A stretch of DNA of 64,000 nucleotides from Verrucomicrobiota bacterium (GTDB lineage Bacteria; Verrucomicrobiota; Verrucomicrobiia; Opitutales; Opitutaceae). The notes beneath the pieces are model-generated. The model was not told where the DNA came from and made no database searches. It saw only the letters and a list, made by a program, of their open reading frames with translations. A program made the translations under genes and the position numbers. Each line of letters opens with the position of its first letter. Within the stretch, counting starts at the first letter, position 1. The stretch covers positions 1-64,000 of the forward strand of contig VHCI01000001.1 in the NCBI GenBank assembly GCA_016871775.1, written 5' to 3'. Positions 1-9,684 of this stretch are shown one piece after another.

Positions 1-220
1 TGCCACCGTCGCGATGGCCGGGGTGGTCCGGGCGACTTACCTCGCGTGGCAGCATTTAGCACCCGCGGGGCTGGCGGCGGATGCGGCCGGCCTAGTTGTC
101 ATCATTAGCGGCGCGGCTGGATTCTACGTCGCGCTGCTCTGGCTGCTACGTCTCCAGGGCCGGGAGGAACTGGCCGCGATCGGACAGCGTTTCCGCGAGA
201 GGATCGGGGGTCGGCGGTGA
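1..220 (+). CDS. murJ: C-terminal end of a MurJ-like lipid II flippase (5' end outside window)
   Basis: The frame is open from the window edge to the TGA at 218-220, so this is the last ~72 residues of a longer gene. What is visible is one hydrophobic segment (residues around AAGLVVIISGAAGFYVALLW) followed by a charged amphipathic tail with RLQGREELAAI. That arrangement resembles the last transmembrane helix and cytoplasmic tail of MurJ/MviN flippases, which move lipid II across the inner membrane for peptidoglycan synthesis. The stop overlaps the GTG start of the next gene (GTGA), so the two are probably translationally coupled. The family call rests only on the tail; another multi-pass membrane protein is possible. 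Confidence 0.45.
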   Translation, partial: ATVAMAGVVRATYLAWQHLAPAGLAADAAGLVVIISGAAGFYVALLWLLRLQGREELAAIGQRFRERIGGRR

Positions 221-1179
221 GGTTCCGGCCAGACGGATTCCTGCTCGGGATGGTCGCGGCGGCGGCGCTGGCGTGGTTGGGGCCCGCTCCCGGGGCGACC
301 GGTGGTGCGCTCCGGCCGGACCTGCTCGCCAAGGCTGGGGTCGCGCTCCTCTTCTTTCTGCACGGGCTGGCCCTGTCGTGCGGCGCGCTGCGCGACGGGG
401 TTTTGCACTGGCGCCTGCACCTGCTAGCCCAGAGCTGCGTCTTCCTGCTTTTCCCGCTCCTCGGGCTGGTGCTGTACCACGGGCTGGCGGGCCAGTTGGC
501 GGAGCCGCTGAGGATTGGCCTGTTCTTCCTCTGCGCGGCCCCATCGACGGTCTCCTCCTCCGTCGCGATGACGGCCGCGGCGCGGGGCAACGTCGCTGGA
601 TCTGTGTTCAACGCCACCACTTCCAGTCTGCTTGGTATCATCCTGACTCCCCTATGGGTGGCGACCGCCCTTGGGGCCGCAGGTGAGACCCGCCCCCTCG
701 GGCCGGTGATCTGGGATCTTGTCCGGTGGCTACTGCTGCCGTTGGCGGCCGGTCAGGCGCTGCGGCCGTGGTGGGGCGCGTGGCTCGCGGCGCGCAAGGC
801 GCGGATTGCTTACGTCGACCGCGGCGTGATCCTGTTTCTGGTCTACACGTCTTTCTGCGACTCCTTCCAAGAGGGTGTCTGGAGGCAGCAGGGACCCTGG
901 TCCCTCGCGCTCGTCCTAGCGCTGAGCTTGGCGGTGCTTGCGGCGATGCTGGGCGCCGCCTCCGCCGTCGCCCGGCTCGCGGGCCTGGCGCGCGAGGACC
1001 GGATCGCGATGGTCTTCTGTGGCGCCAAGAAGTCGCTCGCCGCCGGGGTGCCGATGGCAAAGCTGATCTTTGGCGCGCACCCGGCCCTGGGGATGATCCT
1101 TCTGCCGTTGATGGTCTATCACACGGTGCAACTGGTCGCGGGCGGGATGCTGGCGCAGCGTTGGGGCGAGCAACGGTAA
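217..1179 (+). CDS. SBF-like (bile acid:sodium symporter family) transporter
   Basis: A 320-residue integral membrane protein with about nine to ten hydrophobic segments and almost no soluble domain. Its order of segments, the early KAGVALLFFLHGLALS motif and the late FCGAKKSLAAGVPMAKLIF motif fit the SBF-like branch (PF13593) of the bile acid:sodium symporter superfamily. Members of this branch are putative Na+-coupled carriers of organic anions, mostly of unknown substrate. The start is a GTG that overlaps the stop of the preceding gene, which fits coupled expression. The substrate cannot be inferred from the sequence. Confidence 0.8.
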   Translation: MRFRPDGFLLGMVAAAALAWLGPAPGATGGALRPDLLAKAGVALLFFLHGLALSCGALRDGVLHWRLHLLAQSCVFLLFPLLGLVLYHGLAGQLAEPLRIGLFFLCAAPSTVSSSVAMTAAARGNVAGSVFNATTSSLLGIILTPLWVATALGAAGETRPLGPVIWDLVRWLLLPLAAGQALRPWWGAWLAARKARIAYVDRGVILFLVYTSFCDSFQEGVWRQQGPWSLALVLALSLAVLAAMLGAASAVARLAGLAREDRIAMVFCGAKKSLAAGVPMAKLIFGAHPALGMILLPLMVYHTVQLVAGGMLAQRWGEQR

Positions 1180-1233
1180 GCCCCGCGGCTTGCGCCGGGG
1201 CGGCGCGCGCCCCAGGTTCCCGCCTTTCATTCA

Positions 1234-1887
1234 ATGACTCCTTCTTCCCCCGCCCACCTGCTCGAGGCCCTACGCTGGCGCTACGCCACCAAGCAGTTTG
1301 ATCCGGCGCGCGCCATCGCGGATCCGACGTGGGCGGCGCTGGAGGAAAGCTTGGTGCTCACGCCGTCCTCCCTCGGGCTTCAGCCTTGGCGGTTCGTGGT
1401 CGTCACCCAGCCGGAGTTGCGGGAGCCGCTGCAGGCCGCGTCCTACGGGCAGAGCCAGCCGCGAGACTGCTCGCATTTCGTGGTTTTCACCGTTCGGCGC
1501 GGGCTGGACGCGTCGCACATCGACCGGCACGTCGCCCGGACCGCCGCGGTGCGCGGGGTGGCGGTGGAGTCGCTGGCCAAATTCCGCGGGATGATGGCGG
1601 GCAGCGTCGAGCGGGCGCGCCGCGAGGGCACGCTGGACACGTGGCAGGACCATCAGGGCTACATCGCGCTGGGCCAGTTCATGCTGGCGGCGGCGCTCCT
1701 CGGCGTGGACACGTGCCCGATGGAGGGCATCGAGCCCCGCAAGTACGACGAGATCCTTGGCCTGGCTGGCACGGGCTACGGCACGGTCGTGGCCTGCGCG
1801 GCGGGCTACCGGGCGGCGGGGGATAAGTACGCGGCGGCCCCGAAGGTGCGCTTTCCGCGCGCCGAGGTCGTGGACGTCCGCCCCTGA
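1234..1887 (+). CDS. Nitroreductase-family NAD(P)H-dependent oxidoreductase
   Basis: The protein has 217 residues, a normal length for FMN-dependent nitroreductases. Near the N-terminus it has RYATKQFD, the usual FMN phosphate-binding start of NfsB-like enzymes, followed by TPSSLGLQPWRFVVV, the conserved segment near the flavin. The C-terminal half carries GQFMLAAALLGVDTCPMEG, also typical. The expected role is two-electron reduction of nitro compounds, quinones or enones with NAD(P)H in the cytoplasm. It begins 54 bases after the transporter and may be cotranscribed with it. It is convergent with the downstream sulfatase gene. Confidence 0.88.
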   Translation: MTPSSPAHLLEALRWRYATKQFDPARAIADPTWAALEESLVLTPSSLGLQPWRFVVVTQPELREPLQAASYGQSQPRDCSHFVVFTVRRGLDASHIDRHVARTAAVRGVAVESLAKFRGMMAGSVERARREGTLDTWQDHQGYIALGQFMLAAALLGVDTCPMEGIEPRKYDEILGLAGTGYGTVVACAAGYRAAGDKYAAAPKVRFPRAEVVDVRP

Positions 1888-1894
1888 GGGGCGG
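1878..1894. terminator. Candidate stem-loop between convergent genes
   Basis: A perfect 7-base stem, CCGCCCC (1878-1884) and GGGGCGG (1888-1894), encloses a three-base loop that is the stop codon of the nitroreductase gene. It lies where two genes converge, 17 bases apart, so it could end transcription from either side. There is no T-run after it on either strand, so intrinsic termination is uncertain. Confidence 0.3.
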
Positions 1895-1904
1895 CTCCGG
1901 GGGA

Positions 1905-3446
1905 TCAGCGCGCGTTGTCGTTGATCGGGCGTTCGACGACGAACGGGGCCGGGAAATCAGCCGCGCGGTCGCCGGCCCGTCCGCGGAGGCGCTTGTTCTG
2001 CGACCCGCCGAGCGGCGGGTTGAGCGGGATCTCCATCCCGCCGAGCTCGCCCATCAACCGGTAGAGCTGGCGCTCCATGGCCACCGCCGTCTCCCGGTGC
2101 GCGGGATCGTGGAGGAGGTTACGCTGCTCCTCCGGGTCCGCCTGCAGGTCGTAGAGCTCGTCGGTGTCCCAGAGTCCGTAATAGGTGATGTATTTAAAGC
2201 GGTCGCCGCGGAGCGCGAAGACGGTGGGGGATTGGGGGAAGTTTTTCTCCCAGAAGTATACGTAGAGGAAGTGCTGGCGCCAGGGGATCGAGCGACCCTG
2301 CGCAAGGGGCAGGAAGCTGCGGCCGTCCATATGCGCGGGAGTGGCAAGGCCCATCGCCTCAAGAATCGTCGGGGCAACGTCGAGATTGGCGACTACCTGG
2401 TCGATCGCCTTGCCGCCCGGGAACAGGGAGGGACATTGCATCAGCATCGGGATGCGGATGGAGGCCTCGTAGGCGACGCGCTTGTCGATCAGGCCGTGCT
2501 CGCCGAACATAAAGCCGTTGTCGCCCATATAGACGATCAGGGTGTCGTCGTGGACACCCTTCGCCTTCAGCTCGGCGAGGATCCGGCCGACGCTGTCGTC
2601 GACCGCGAGCAAGGTTTCGCAGTAGCGCTTGTAGTAGCGCTCGATATCGAGGTCGCTGTGATAGGGGAAGTCGACCCCATGCCAGGAGTTGCGCTGGTCG
2701 CGGAGCCAGCGGGGCTTGCCGGCTTGGGTAGCCGGGTCGGTGGCCGCCGCGGGCCGGCGCCAAGTCTTGTGGCTCAGGCGACCCTCGTGGCGCGCGGCCG
2801 GGGTGAAGTTGGCGTGCACCGCCTTGTGGGAGAGGTAAAGGAAGAACGGCTTCCCGCCCGCGGGCTGCTCGCGGATGAAGTCGAGCGCGTAATCGGTGAG
2901 CTCGTCGGTAATGTACCCGCGCTGCGGCACGCGCCGACCGTCGACGTTGAGGGTGTAATCGGGGGTTGGGGGCAGGTACTCGCCCTGGCCGCGGAAACTC
3001 ACCCAGCGGTCGAAGCCTGGCTGCGGTTGGTCCCCCTCGCCGCCCATGTGCCACTTGCCGAAGAAGCCCGTCCGGTAGCCCGCCCGTTGCAGGTACTGCG
3101 GGAAATAGACCGTGCCCGGGGGGATCGCGCGGTTGTTGTCGATCACGCGGTGGCGGAACGTGTATAGCCCGGTGAGGATCGAGGCACGGCTCGGGGAGCA
3201 GAGGGAGGTCGTGACCAGCGCGTTGCGGACGTGCACACCGTTCCGCGCGAGGGAGTCGAGGTGCGGCGTCTCCGCCAAGGGGTGGCCGAGGAAGCCGAGC
3301 GCATCGTAACGGTGGTCATCGACCAGAATGAGGATGACGTTGCGCGGCCGGGTCCCAGGCAGGGGCTCCGGGCGGATCTCGACGGAGGTGGCGGCGGTCG
3401 CGGCGAGCGCGAGCCAAGGTAGCAGCAGGAGGTGTAGTCGGTTCAT
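1905..3446 (-). CDS. Secreted type I sulfatase (CSPSR active site)
   Basis: A 513-residue arylsulfatase-fold enzyme that should hydrolyse sulfate esters of a carbohydrate outside the cytoplasm. The start at 3446 gives a clear signal peptide (MNRLHLLLLPWLALAATAA). Metal-binding VDD is at residues 42-44. The sulfatase signature C83-S-P-S-R87 is present; Cys83 must be oxidised to formylglycine. FGKWHMGG and MGDNGFMFGEHG, further metal and catalytic segments, are also present. The shape resembles N-acetylglucosamine-6-sulfatase-like members (S1_11-type), but the subfamily is a guess. It starts 10 bases after the stop of another sulfatase gene, so both lie in one operon. Confidence 0.92.
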   Translation of the reverse strand: MNRLHLLLLPWLALAATAATSVEIRPEPLPGTRPRNVILILVDDHRYDALGFLGHPLAETPHLDSLARNGVHVRNALVTTSLCSPSRASILTGLYTFRHRVIDNNRAIPPGTVYFPQYLQRAGYRTGFFGKWHMGGEGDQPQPGFDRWVSFRGQGEYLPPTPDYTLNVDGRRVPQRGYITDELTDYALDFIREQPAGGKPFFLYLSHKAVHANFTPAARHEGRLSHKTWRRPAAATDPATQAGKPRWLRDQRNSWHGVDFPYHSDLDIERYYKRYCETLLAVDDSVGRILAELKAKGVHDDTLIVYMGDNGFMFGEHGLIDKRVAYEASIRIPMLMQCPSLFPGGKAIDQVVANLDVAPTILEAMGLATPAHMDGRSFLPLAQGRSIPWRQHFLYVYFWEKNFPQSPTVFALRGDRFKYITYYGLWDTDELYDLQADPEEQRNLLHDPAHRETAVAMERQLYRLMGELGGMEIPLNPPLGGSQNKRLRGRAGDRAADFPAPFVVERPINDNAR

Positions 3447-3456
3447 CAGGTAAAGC

Positions 3457-4875
3457 TCACCACCGGGGTTCGGCCTGGGTCCGGTTCCACGCCTCCCAGC
3501 GGGCCGCCAGTTCCTGCACCAGGGCGGGTTCGCGCGCGGCCAAGTCCTCCGTCTCCCCGGGATCACGGCCGAGGTGGTAGAGGTGCCAAGGACCCGAGCG
3601 CTCGCGGGCGGGGTCGCGCAACAACTTCCAGTCCCCGGACCGTACTGCGGCCCGGGGACCCATCCGCCAGAGCAGGGTGCGCTCCCGCGCCGGTTGCCGC
3701 AGCGCGGTGGCCAGGTCCTCCCCGTCGAGGCCAAGCTCCCCGGGGGAGCGCCCAGCGGCCGCGAGGATGGTCGCGGCGAGGTCGAGAGAACTTACGGGAC
3801 GCGTCTCCACGCGGCCGCCGGGCAGCCCCTCCGGCCAGCGCACAAGAAACGGCACGCGGATCCCGCCCTCGAGAAGCGAGCCCTTCTCGCCGCGGAGAGG
3901 CGTGTTGCGGGAGGTGAGCTCGCGGCTCGCGCCGCCGTTGTCCGAAAGGAACGCGACGATCGTGTTGCCGTCGAGGCCGTGATAATGAAGCCGGGTGAGG
4001 ATTTCGCCCACGCCCTCGTCGAGCTGCGCGAGAAGCGCGGCGAAGATCCGGCGATGCAGGTCCGGCAGGTGCGGGAAACGAGCGAGGTGGCGGTCTGTGG
4101 CCTGCAGCGGCGAGTGCACCGCGTTGTAAGCCACGTAGAGGAAAAAGGGCTGGGCGGAGTGACGCTCGATGAAGTCGCACGCCTCCCGCGTGAGGGCGTC
4201 GGTGAGGTGCTGCGGCTCGTCGACCGGCTGGCTGCCGCGCAGCACCGGGTTGTTGGCGTCGTAGTCGGGCTCCTGCGTGCCCATATGCGTGGTCCAGACG
4301 GTGCGCCCGTCCGGGGAGGTCCAACGGCCCTCACCCCCATCGGGCAGGCGGAGCCGGCGGAGCCAGGTGATGCCGCCGTTCCACGGCCGCTGGGCGTAGG
4401 TGTGACCCTCGTGGAGGAAGCCGTAGAACTCGTCAAAGCCGCGACGGAGCGGGTGGTACGCGGCGGTGCCCCCGAGATGCCACTTGCCGATGGCGGCCGT
4501 GGCGTAGCCGGTCGCGCGGAGGTGCTGCGCGAGGGTGCGCTCGTCGACTGGTAAACCAACCTTGGGGTCGGCGTTCACGGCGCCGATGGGGTTGCCCTCG
4601 AAGCCGAAGCGCGTCTGCTGGCGCCCGGTGAGCAGGCCTGCGCGCGAGGGCGCGCAGACGGAGGCGGTGACGTAGCCTTGGGTGAAGCGCAGGCCCTCCT
4701 CCGCGAGACGGTCCAGGTGCGGGGTGGGGATCTCGGTGCCGCCGTAGGCGCCGAGTTCCCCGTAGCCGAGGTCATCGGCGACGATCAGCACGACGTTCGG
4801 GCGCGGCGCGGGCGTGGTGGCGCCGGGCGCGGCGAGGGGCAGGAGCAGCAGCGGAAGCAGGCGGCGTGAGGTCAT
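3457..4875 (-). CDS. Secreted type I sulfatase (CAPSR active site)
   Basis: A 472-residue sulfatase. The start at 4875 is chosen because it gives a signal peptide (MTSRRLLPLLLLPLAAPGA); the frame is open further upstream but that part reads as low-complexity Arg/Ala sequence. Metal ligands D34 and D35 lie in IVADDLGYGE, the formylglycine site is C74-A-P-S-R78, and IGKWHLGG and LSDNGGASRE supply other active-site residues. The pattern is that of arylsulfatase A/GALNS-like polysaccharide sulfatases. It is the first gene of a two-sulfatase operon, 10 bases upstream of the next one. Substrate unknown; a sulfated polysaccharide is the likely target. Confidence 0.92.
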   Translation of the reverse strand: MTSRRLLPLLLLPLAAPGATTPAPRPNVVLIVADDLGYGELGAYGGTEIPTPHLDRLAEEGLRFTQGYVTASVCAPSRAGLLTGRQQTRFGFEGNPIGAVNADPKVGLPVDERTLAQHLRATGYATAAIGKWHLGGTAAYHPLRRGFDEFYGFLHEGHTYAQRPWNGGITWLRRLRLPDGGEGRWTSPDGRTVWTTHMGTQEPDYDANNPVLRGSQPVDEPQHLTDALTREACDFIERHSAQPFFLYVAYNAVHSPLQATDRHLARFPHLPDLHRRIFAALLAQLDEGVGEILTRLHYHGLDGNTIVAFLSDNGGASRELTSRNTPLRGEKGSLLEGGIRVPFLVRWPEGLPGGRVETRPVSSLDLAATILAAAGRSPGELGLDGEDLATALRQPARERTLLWRMGPRAAVRSGDWKLLRDPARERSGPWHLYHLGRDPGETEDLAAREPALVQELAARWEAWNRTQAEPRW

Positions 4876-4946
4876 CAGGGTGGCCAAATCTGGGCCGGAG
4901 GACTCCCGGCTGCCAAGGCGCAACCGCCGCCTAAATGAGTCCGCCT

Positions 4947-5195
4947 TCAGGTGTCCGGACCCCAGCGCCAACGGGGCCGTTCGCCCTTCCACCAGCACAC
5001 CATGATCAGGCCAGCGGCATCGAGGACCACTGCGGCGACGAACCAGCCTGGGTGCCGGGGCAGCAGCAGCACGGCGGCCCCGAGGGCGGCGACGAAGGCC
5101 GTGATCACCGCCCAGCCCTGCCAGCGGCGGGGCACACCCCAGCCCCACCCGTAGGTCTTCAGCGGGAACCAGGCTTGTTCCGGAGGCAGGGGCAT
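4947..5195 (-). CDS. Small two-helix membrane protein with YGWGWG motif
   Basis: An 82-residue protein starting at the ATG at 5195. The N-terminus has WFPLKTYGWGWGVPRRWQGW, then two hydrophobic segments (about residues 26-43 and 48-64), and a short basic, Trp-rich tail. I recall small uncharacterised membrane proteins with this kind of Phe-Pro / Tyr-Gly-Trp-Gly-Trp-Gly start in diverse bacteria, but no function is known to me. It sits 71 bases upstream of the sulfatase operon on the same strand and divergent from the esterase gene. The frame is open further upstream, but that sequence looks non-coding (repetitive Arg/Glu/Gly). Confidence 0.65.
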   Translation of the reverse strand: MPLPPEQAWFPLKTYGWGWGVPRRWQGWAVITAFVAALGAAVLLLPRHPGWFVAAVVLDAAGLIMVCWWKGERPRWRWGPDT

Positions 5196-5230
5196 CCGTC
5201 GGTTAAAGTCCGAGGCCCACGGGTTTGCAA
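5196..5230 (-). promoter_or_regulatory. Candidate promoter for the 82-residue membrane protein, likely leaderless
   Basis: On the minus strand a TTGCAA (-35, 5225-5230) and TTTAAC (-10, 5202-5207) are separated by exactly 17 bases. The -10 ends only six bases before the ATG at 5195, so a transcript from it would start at or next to the A of the start codon and have no leader. TTGCAA is its own reverse complement, so it could also act as a -35 toward the divergent esterase gene, though no good -10 follows on that strand. Both hexamers match consensus at four of six positions. Confidence 0.3.
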
Positions 5231-5303
5231 GGGCGGACCGGCGGTGAATTCGCTTGGCCCGGGGGCGCGGCTCCTGCTCTGCTCCGCGCACCTCCTCCGC
5301 CGG

Positions 5304-7466
5304 ATGCGCGTGGCCCTGCTCCTCTCCTCCCTCCTGCTCACCTCCCTGCCGGCCGTTGTGCCGCGGGTCCTGCCGCCGGGCCAACTGCCCGACGACATCC
5401 GTCTCCAGGCTCCGAAGGATCTTGACGGTTATTTCCCGTTCACGCCCCCCGCCACCGCCGCGGAGTGGGCCGCGCGGAGCGCGCAGGTCCGGCGGCAAAT
5501 CCTAGTTTCGCAGGGCCTTTGGCCGATGCCCACGCGCGGGCCGTTGCAGGCGGTCGTACACGGACGGATCGAGCGGGAGGACTATGCGGTTGAGAAGGTC
5601 TACTTTGAAAGCGCGCCCGGGTTTTTCGTCACCGGCAGCCTCTATCGGCCGTTGCGTCCCGTGGGGCGCGTGCCCGTGGTCCTCTTCGCGCACGGCCATT
5701 GGAAGGACGCCCGCCTCTCAGAGGAGACCGAGGCCAAGCTGCGCCAGGAAATCGCGACCGGGCAGGAGCGTTTCGAGCAGGGCGGGCGCAGCCGCTTCCA
5801 GGCGATGTGCGTGCAACTGGCGCGGATGGGCTGCATGGTCTGGCAGTGGGATATGCTGAGCGACTCCGACGCGCGGCAGTTCTCGGCGCAGGTGATCCAC
5901 CGTTTCGCCAAGCAGCGGCCGGAGATGAACACGGTCGAGAACTGGGGCCTCTACAGCACGCCCGCCGAGTCGCGCCTGCAGAGCGTGATGGGCCTGCAGA
6001 CCTGGAACGCGGTGCGCTCGCTCGATTTCGTCCTCAGCCTGCCGGAGGTGGATCCGGAGCGGGTGGCCATCACCGGCGCGAGCGGCGGGGGCACGCAGAC
6101 CATGCTGCTCGCGGCGATCGACTCCCGGGTAAAGCTCTCCTTCCCCGCCGTGATGGTCAGCACCGCGATGCAGGGTGGCTGCACCTGCGAGAACTCATCG
6201 CTGCTCCGCATTGGCACCGGGAACGTAGAGTTCGCCGCGCTCTTCGCGCCTGGGCCGCAGGGGATGACGACCGCAAACGACTGGACGCGGGAGATGTCGA
6301 CCAAGGGTTTCCCCCAGCTGCAGCGCCTGTACGCGCTGCTCGGCGCGCCGAAGCACGTGCACCTGCACCGTGGAGAGCACTTCCCGCACAACTACAACGC
6401 GGTATCGCGCTCCGCCTTCCACACCTTTCTCAACCAGCACTTCCGGCTCGGCCAGAAGGAGCCGGTCGTCGAGCGCGACTACGTGCCGTTGACCCGCGAC
6501 CAATTGACGGTCTGGGGGCCCGGTCACCCGGCGCCGAAGAGCGAGGATCCCGACTTCGAGCGCGCGCTGCTGCGCTGGTTCGCGGAGGACGCGCGCCGCC
6601 AGCTTGAGGCCACCGTGCCGCAGCCGGCGCGGTTTCGGGAGTTGGTCGGCGGCGGTTTCGCGGCGGCGCTCGGACGCGACCGCGACGCGGCGGGTGTGAC
6701 CCGCTGGATTGCGGGAACGACGGTGGAACGCGGGGACTTCCGGGAGCTCGCGGGCCGCGTGCGCAATGAAACGCACCGCGAGGAACTGCCGGCGGTGCTG
6801 CTGGAGCCGGCGAAGCCTTCCGGCCGCGTGGTGCTCTGGGCGGATTCCGCTGGCAAGTCCGGGCTGCGCGACGCGCAGGGTGGCCTGCGTCCGGAGGTTT
6901 TCCGGCTGCTTCGGGCCGGGCACGCGGTGCTGGCGGCCGATCTCCTGTTTCTGGGTGAGTTCGTCACCGAGGGTGGAGCGCCGCGGCAGACGCGGGTGGT
7001 GCGCAACCCGCGGGAATCCGCGGCCTACACACACGGTTATAATTCCTCCCTGTTCGCCCAGCGCGCGCACGACATTTTGACGCTCACCCGCTTCGCCCGC
7101 GAAAGCTTGGGAATCCGGCAGGTGGACCTGTTGGGTCTCGGGGAGCTGGGGCCCGTGGCCGTCGCGGCCCGCGCCCTGGCAGGTGGGGAGATCGCGCGCG
7201 CGGCGGTGTTTACTGGCGGCTTCCGCTTCGCCTCGCTGCTCGACTACCGCGACCCGCGGTTTCTGCCGGGCGGGGCCAAGTACCTGGATGTCCCGGGCCT
7301 GCTGGCCCTCAGCGCGCCGCATCCGCTCTGGGTCGCCGGTGAGCCCGAGGGCGAGGCGATCGCGTCCGGCGCCTACGCCGCGGCGGCGAGTGCATCGAAC
7401 CTCCAGCGCCACCGCGGTCCCGCGGAGGGCGGATTGTCCGCCGCGCTGGACTGGCTGCTGCGCTGA
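5304..7466 (+). CDS. Secreted acetylxylan-esterase-like protein with two alpha/beta-hydrolase domains
   Basis: A 720-residue protein with a signal peptide from the ATG at 5304; a GTG at 5244 is an alternative start. The N-terminal domain (about residues 100-430) is an alpha/beta hydrolase of the acetylxylan esterase/Abhydrolase_7 kind. It has FAHGHWKDAR near the oxyanion region, nucleophile elbow GAS260GGG, and a late HFPHNYN offering the catalytic His. The second half (about 480-720) repeats the fold (VVLWADSAGK, then LLGLGELGPV) but has Glu where the nucleophile Ser should be, so it looks catalytically dead. It is probably involved in deacetylating plant or algal polysaccharides. It lies divergent from the sulfatase side of the cluster. 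Confidence 0.82.
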   Translation: MRVALLLSSLLLTSLPAVVPRVLPPGQLPDDIRLQAPKDLDGYFPFTPPATAAEWAARSAQVRRQILVSQGLWPMPTRGPLQAVVHGRIEREDYAVEKVYFESAPGFFVTGSLYRPLRPVGRVPVVLFAHGHWKDARLSEETEAKLRQEIATGQERFEQGGRSRFQAMCVQLARMGCMVWQWDMLSDSDARQFSAQVIHRFAKQRPEMNTVENWGLYSTPAESRLQSVMGLQTWNAVRSLDFVLSLPEVDPERVAITGASGGGTQTMLLAAIDSRVKLSFPAVMVSTAMQGGCTCENSSLLRIGTGNVEFAALFAPGPQGMTTANDWTREMSTKGFPQLQRLYALLGAPKHVHLHRGEHFPHNYNAVSRSAFHTFLNQHFRLGQKEPVVERDYVPLTRDQLTVWGPGHPAPKSEDPDFERALLRWFAEDARRQLEATVPQPARFRELVGGGFAAALGRDRDAAGVTRWIAGTTVERGDFRELAGRVRNETHREELPAVLLEPAKPSGRVVLWADSAGKSGLRDAQGGLRPEVFRLLRAGHAVLAADLLFLGEFVTEGGAPRQTRVVRNPRESAAYTHGYNSSLFAQRAHDILTLTRFARESLGIRQVDLLGLGELGPVAVAARALAGGEIARAAVFTGGFRFASLLDYRDPRFLPGGAKYLDVPGLLALSAPHPLWVAGEPEGEAIASGAYAAAASASNLQRHRGPAEGGLSAALDWLLR

Positions 7467-7479
7467 GGCGGGCTCCGGT

Positions 7480-8114
7480 TCAGGCGGTGCCTAGCGTCCC
7501 GTGGCGGAAGGCCGCCGCGAGGGCGGACCACGCGCGGGCCCGGTGGCTGAGGCGGTTCTTCGCCGCGTCCCCGAGGCGAGCCAGCGTGGCCGTGTGGCCT
7601 TCGGGGATGAAGAGCGGGTCATAGCCGAAGCCGCCGCCGCCGTCCGGTGCGAGCGCGAGGCGCCCGGCGCAGCGGCCCTCGAATTGGCTTTCGCGGCCCG
7701 CGGGATCCAGCAGGCACAGCACGCACACGAAGCGGGCGCCCCGCGCGGCCGGGGGCACGCCCGCCATCGCCGCGACGAGCTTGGCGAGGTTGGCGGCCGG
7801 ATCCCCGGCGAGGCCAGCGTAGTAAGCGGATTCCACCCCGGGCGCGCCCTCAAGGGCGTCCACGCACAGCCCGCTGTCATCTGCGAGCGACCAATGGCCG
7901 GCCGGCAGGCGAGCGCGCAGCGCCTGGGCCTTTTGCCGAGCGTTGCCGGGGAAGGTGCCCGTGTCCTCCGCCACGGCCGGCATCCCGCCGAACGCGGTGG
8001 CGGACAGGACCTCCAGCGCGAGGCCGGAAGCCGCCGCGAGGGCCCGCATCTCGGCCGACTTGTGCGGGTTGCCTGAGGCGAGGACGAGACGCAGGGGCTC
8101 CTTGGCCGAAGGGT

Positions 8115-8118
<4 letters not shown>
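7480..8118 (-). CDS. rdgB: RdgB/HAM1-type XTP/dITP pyrophosphatase
   Basis: A 212-residue enzyme of the Ham1 family that hydrolyses dITP, XTP and ITP to monophosphates and so keeps deaminated purines out of DNA. The diagnostic start [17 protein letters not shown] is present, as are [17 protein letters not shown] (metal and base site), [13 protein letters not shown] and the C-terminal [10 protein letters not shown]. The start is a GTG that overlaps the TGA stop of the upstream response-regulator gene by four bases (GTGA), so the two are translationally coupled. The 3' end lies 13 bases from the convergent esterase gene. Confidence 0.95.
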
Positions 8119-9599
<1,481 letters not shown>

Positions 9600-9614
9600 G
9601 ACGGTCGGCCGGCC

Positions 9615-9652
9615 GGCGAGTGCGGCGGGCTAGTCCGCACTGCGCACTCGCC
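9615..9652. repeat. Nested inverted repeats (three AGTGCG/CGCACT copies) in a divergent promoter region
   Basis: Perfect 10-base arms GGCGAGTGCG (9615-9624) and CGCACTCGCC (9643-9652) surround an internal CCGCACT (9635-9641), which itself pairs perfectly with AGTGCGG (9619-9625). So three copies of AGTGCG/CGCACT lie within 38 bases, and two alternative hairpins are possible. The element sits in the 85-base gap between the NtrC-type regulator gene and the divergent site-2 protease gene. It could be a set of binding sites for a regulator or a leader hairpin; nothing in the sequence decides between these. Confidence 0.4.
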
Positions 9653-9684
9653 ATTCTGGCGCTCGGCGGGTTGTTTCGCTGACG

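Noticed and set aside
2097..3167. A 356-codon plus-strand frame opposite the first sulfatase gene
   Set aside because: Shadow frame; the sulfatase on the other strand has a signal peptide and complete active site.
9656..9675. Possible sigma-54 promoter (TGG...TTGT) ahead of the site-2 protease gene
   Set aside because: The GG at 9658-9659 is followed ten bases later by GT, not the required GC, so the -12 element fails.
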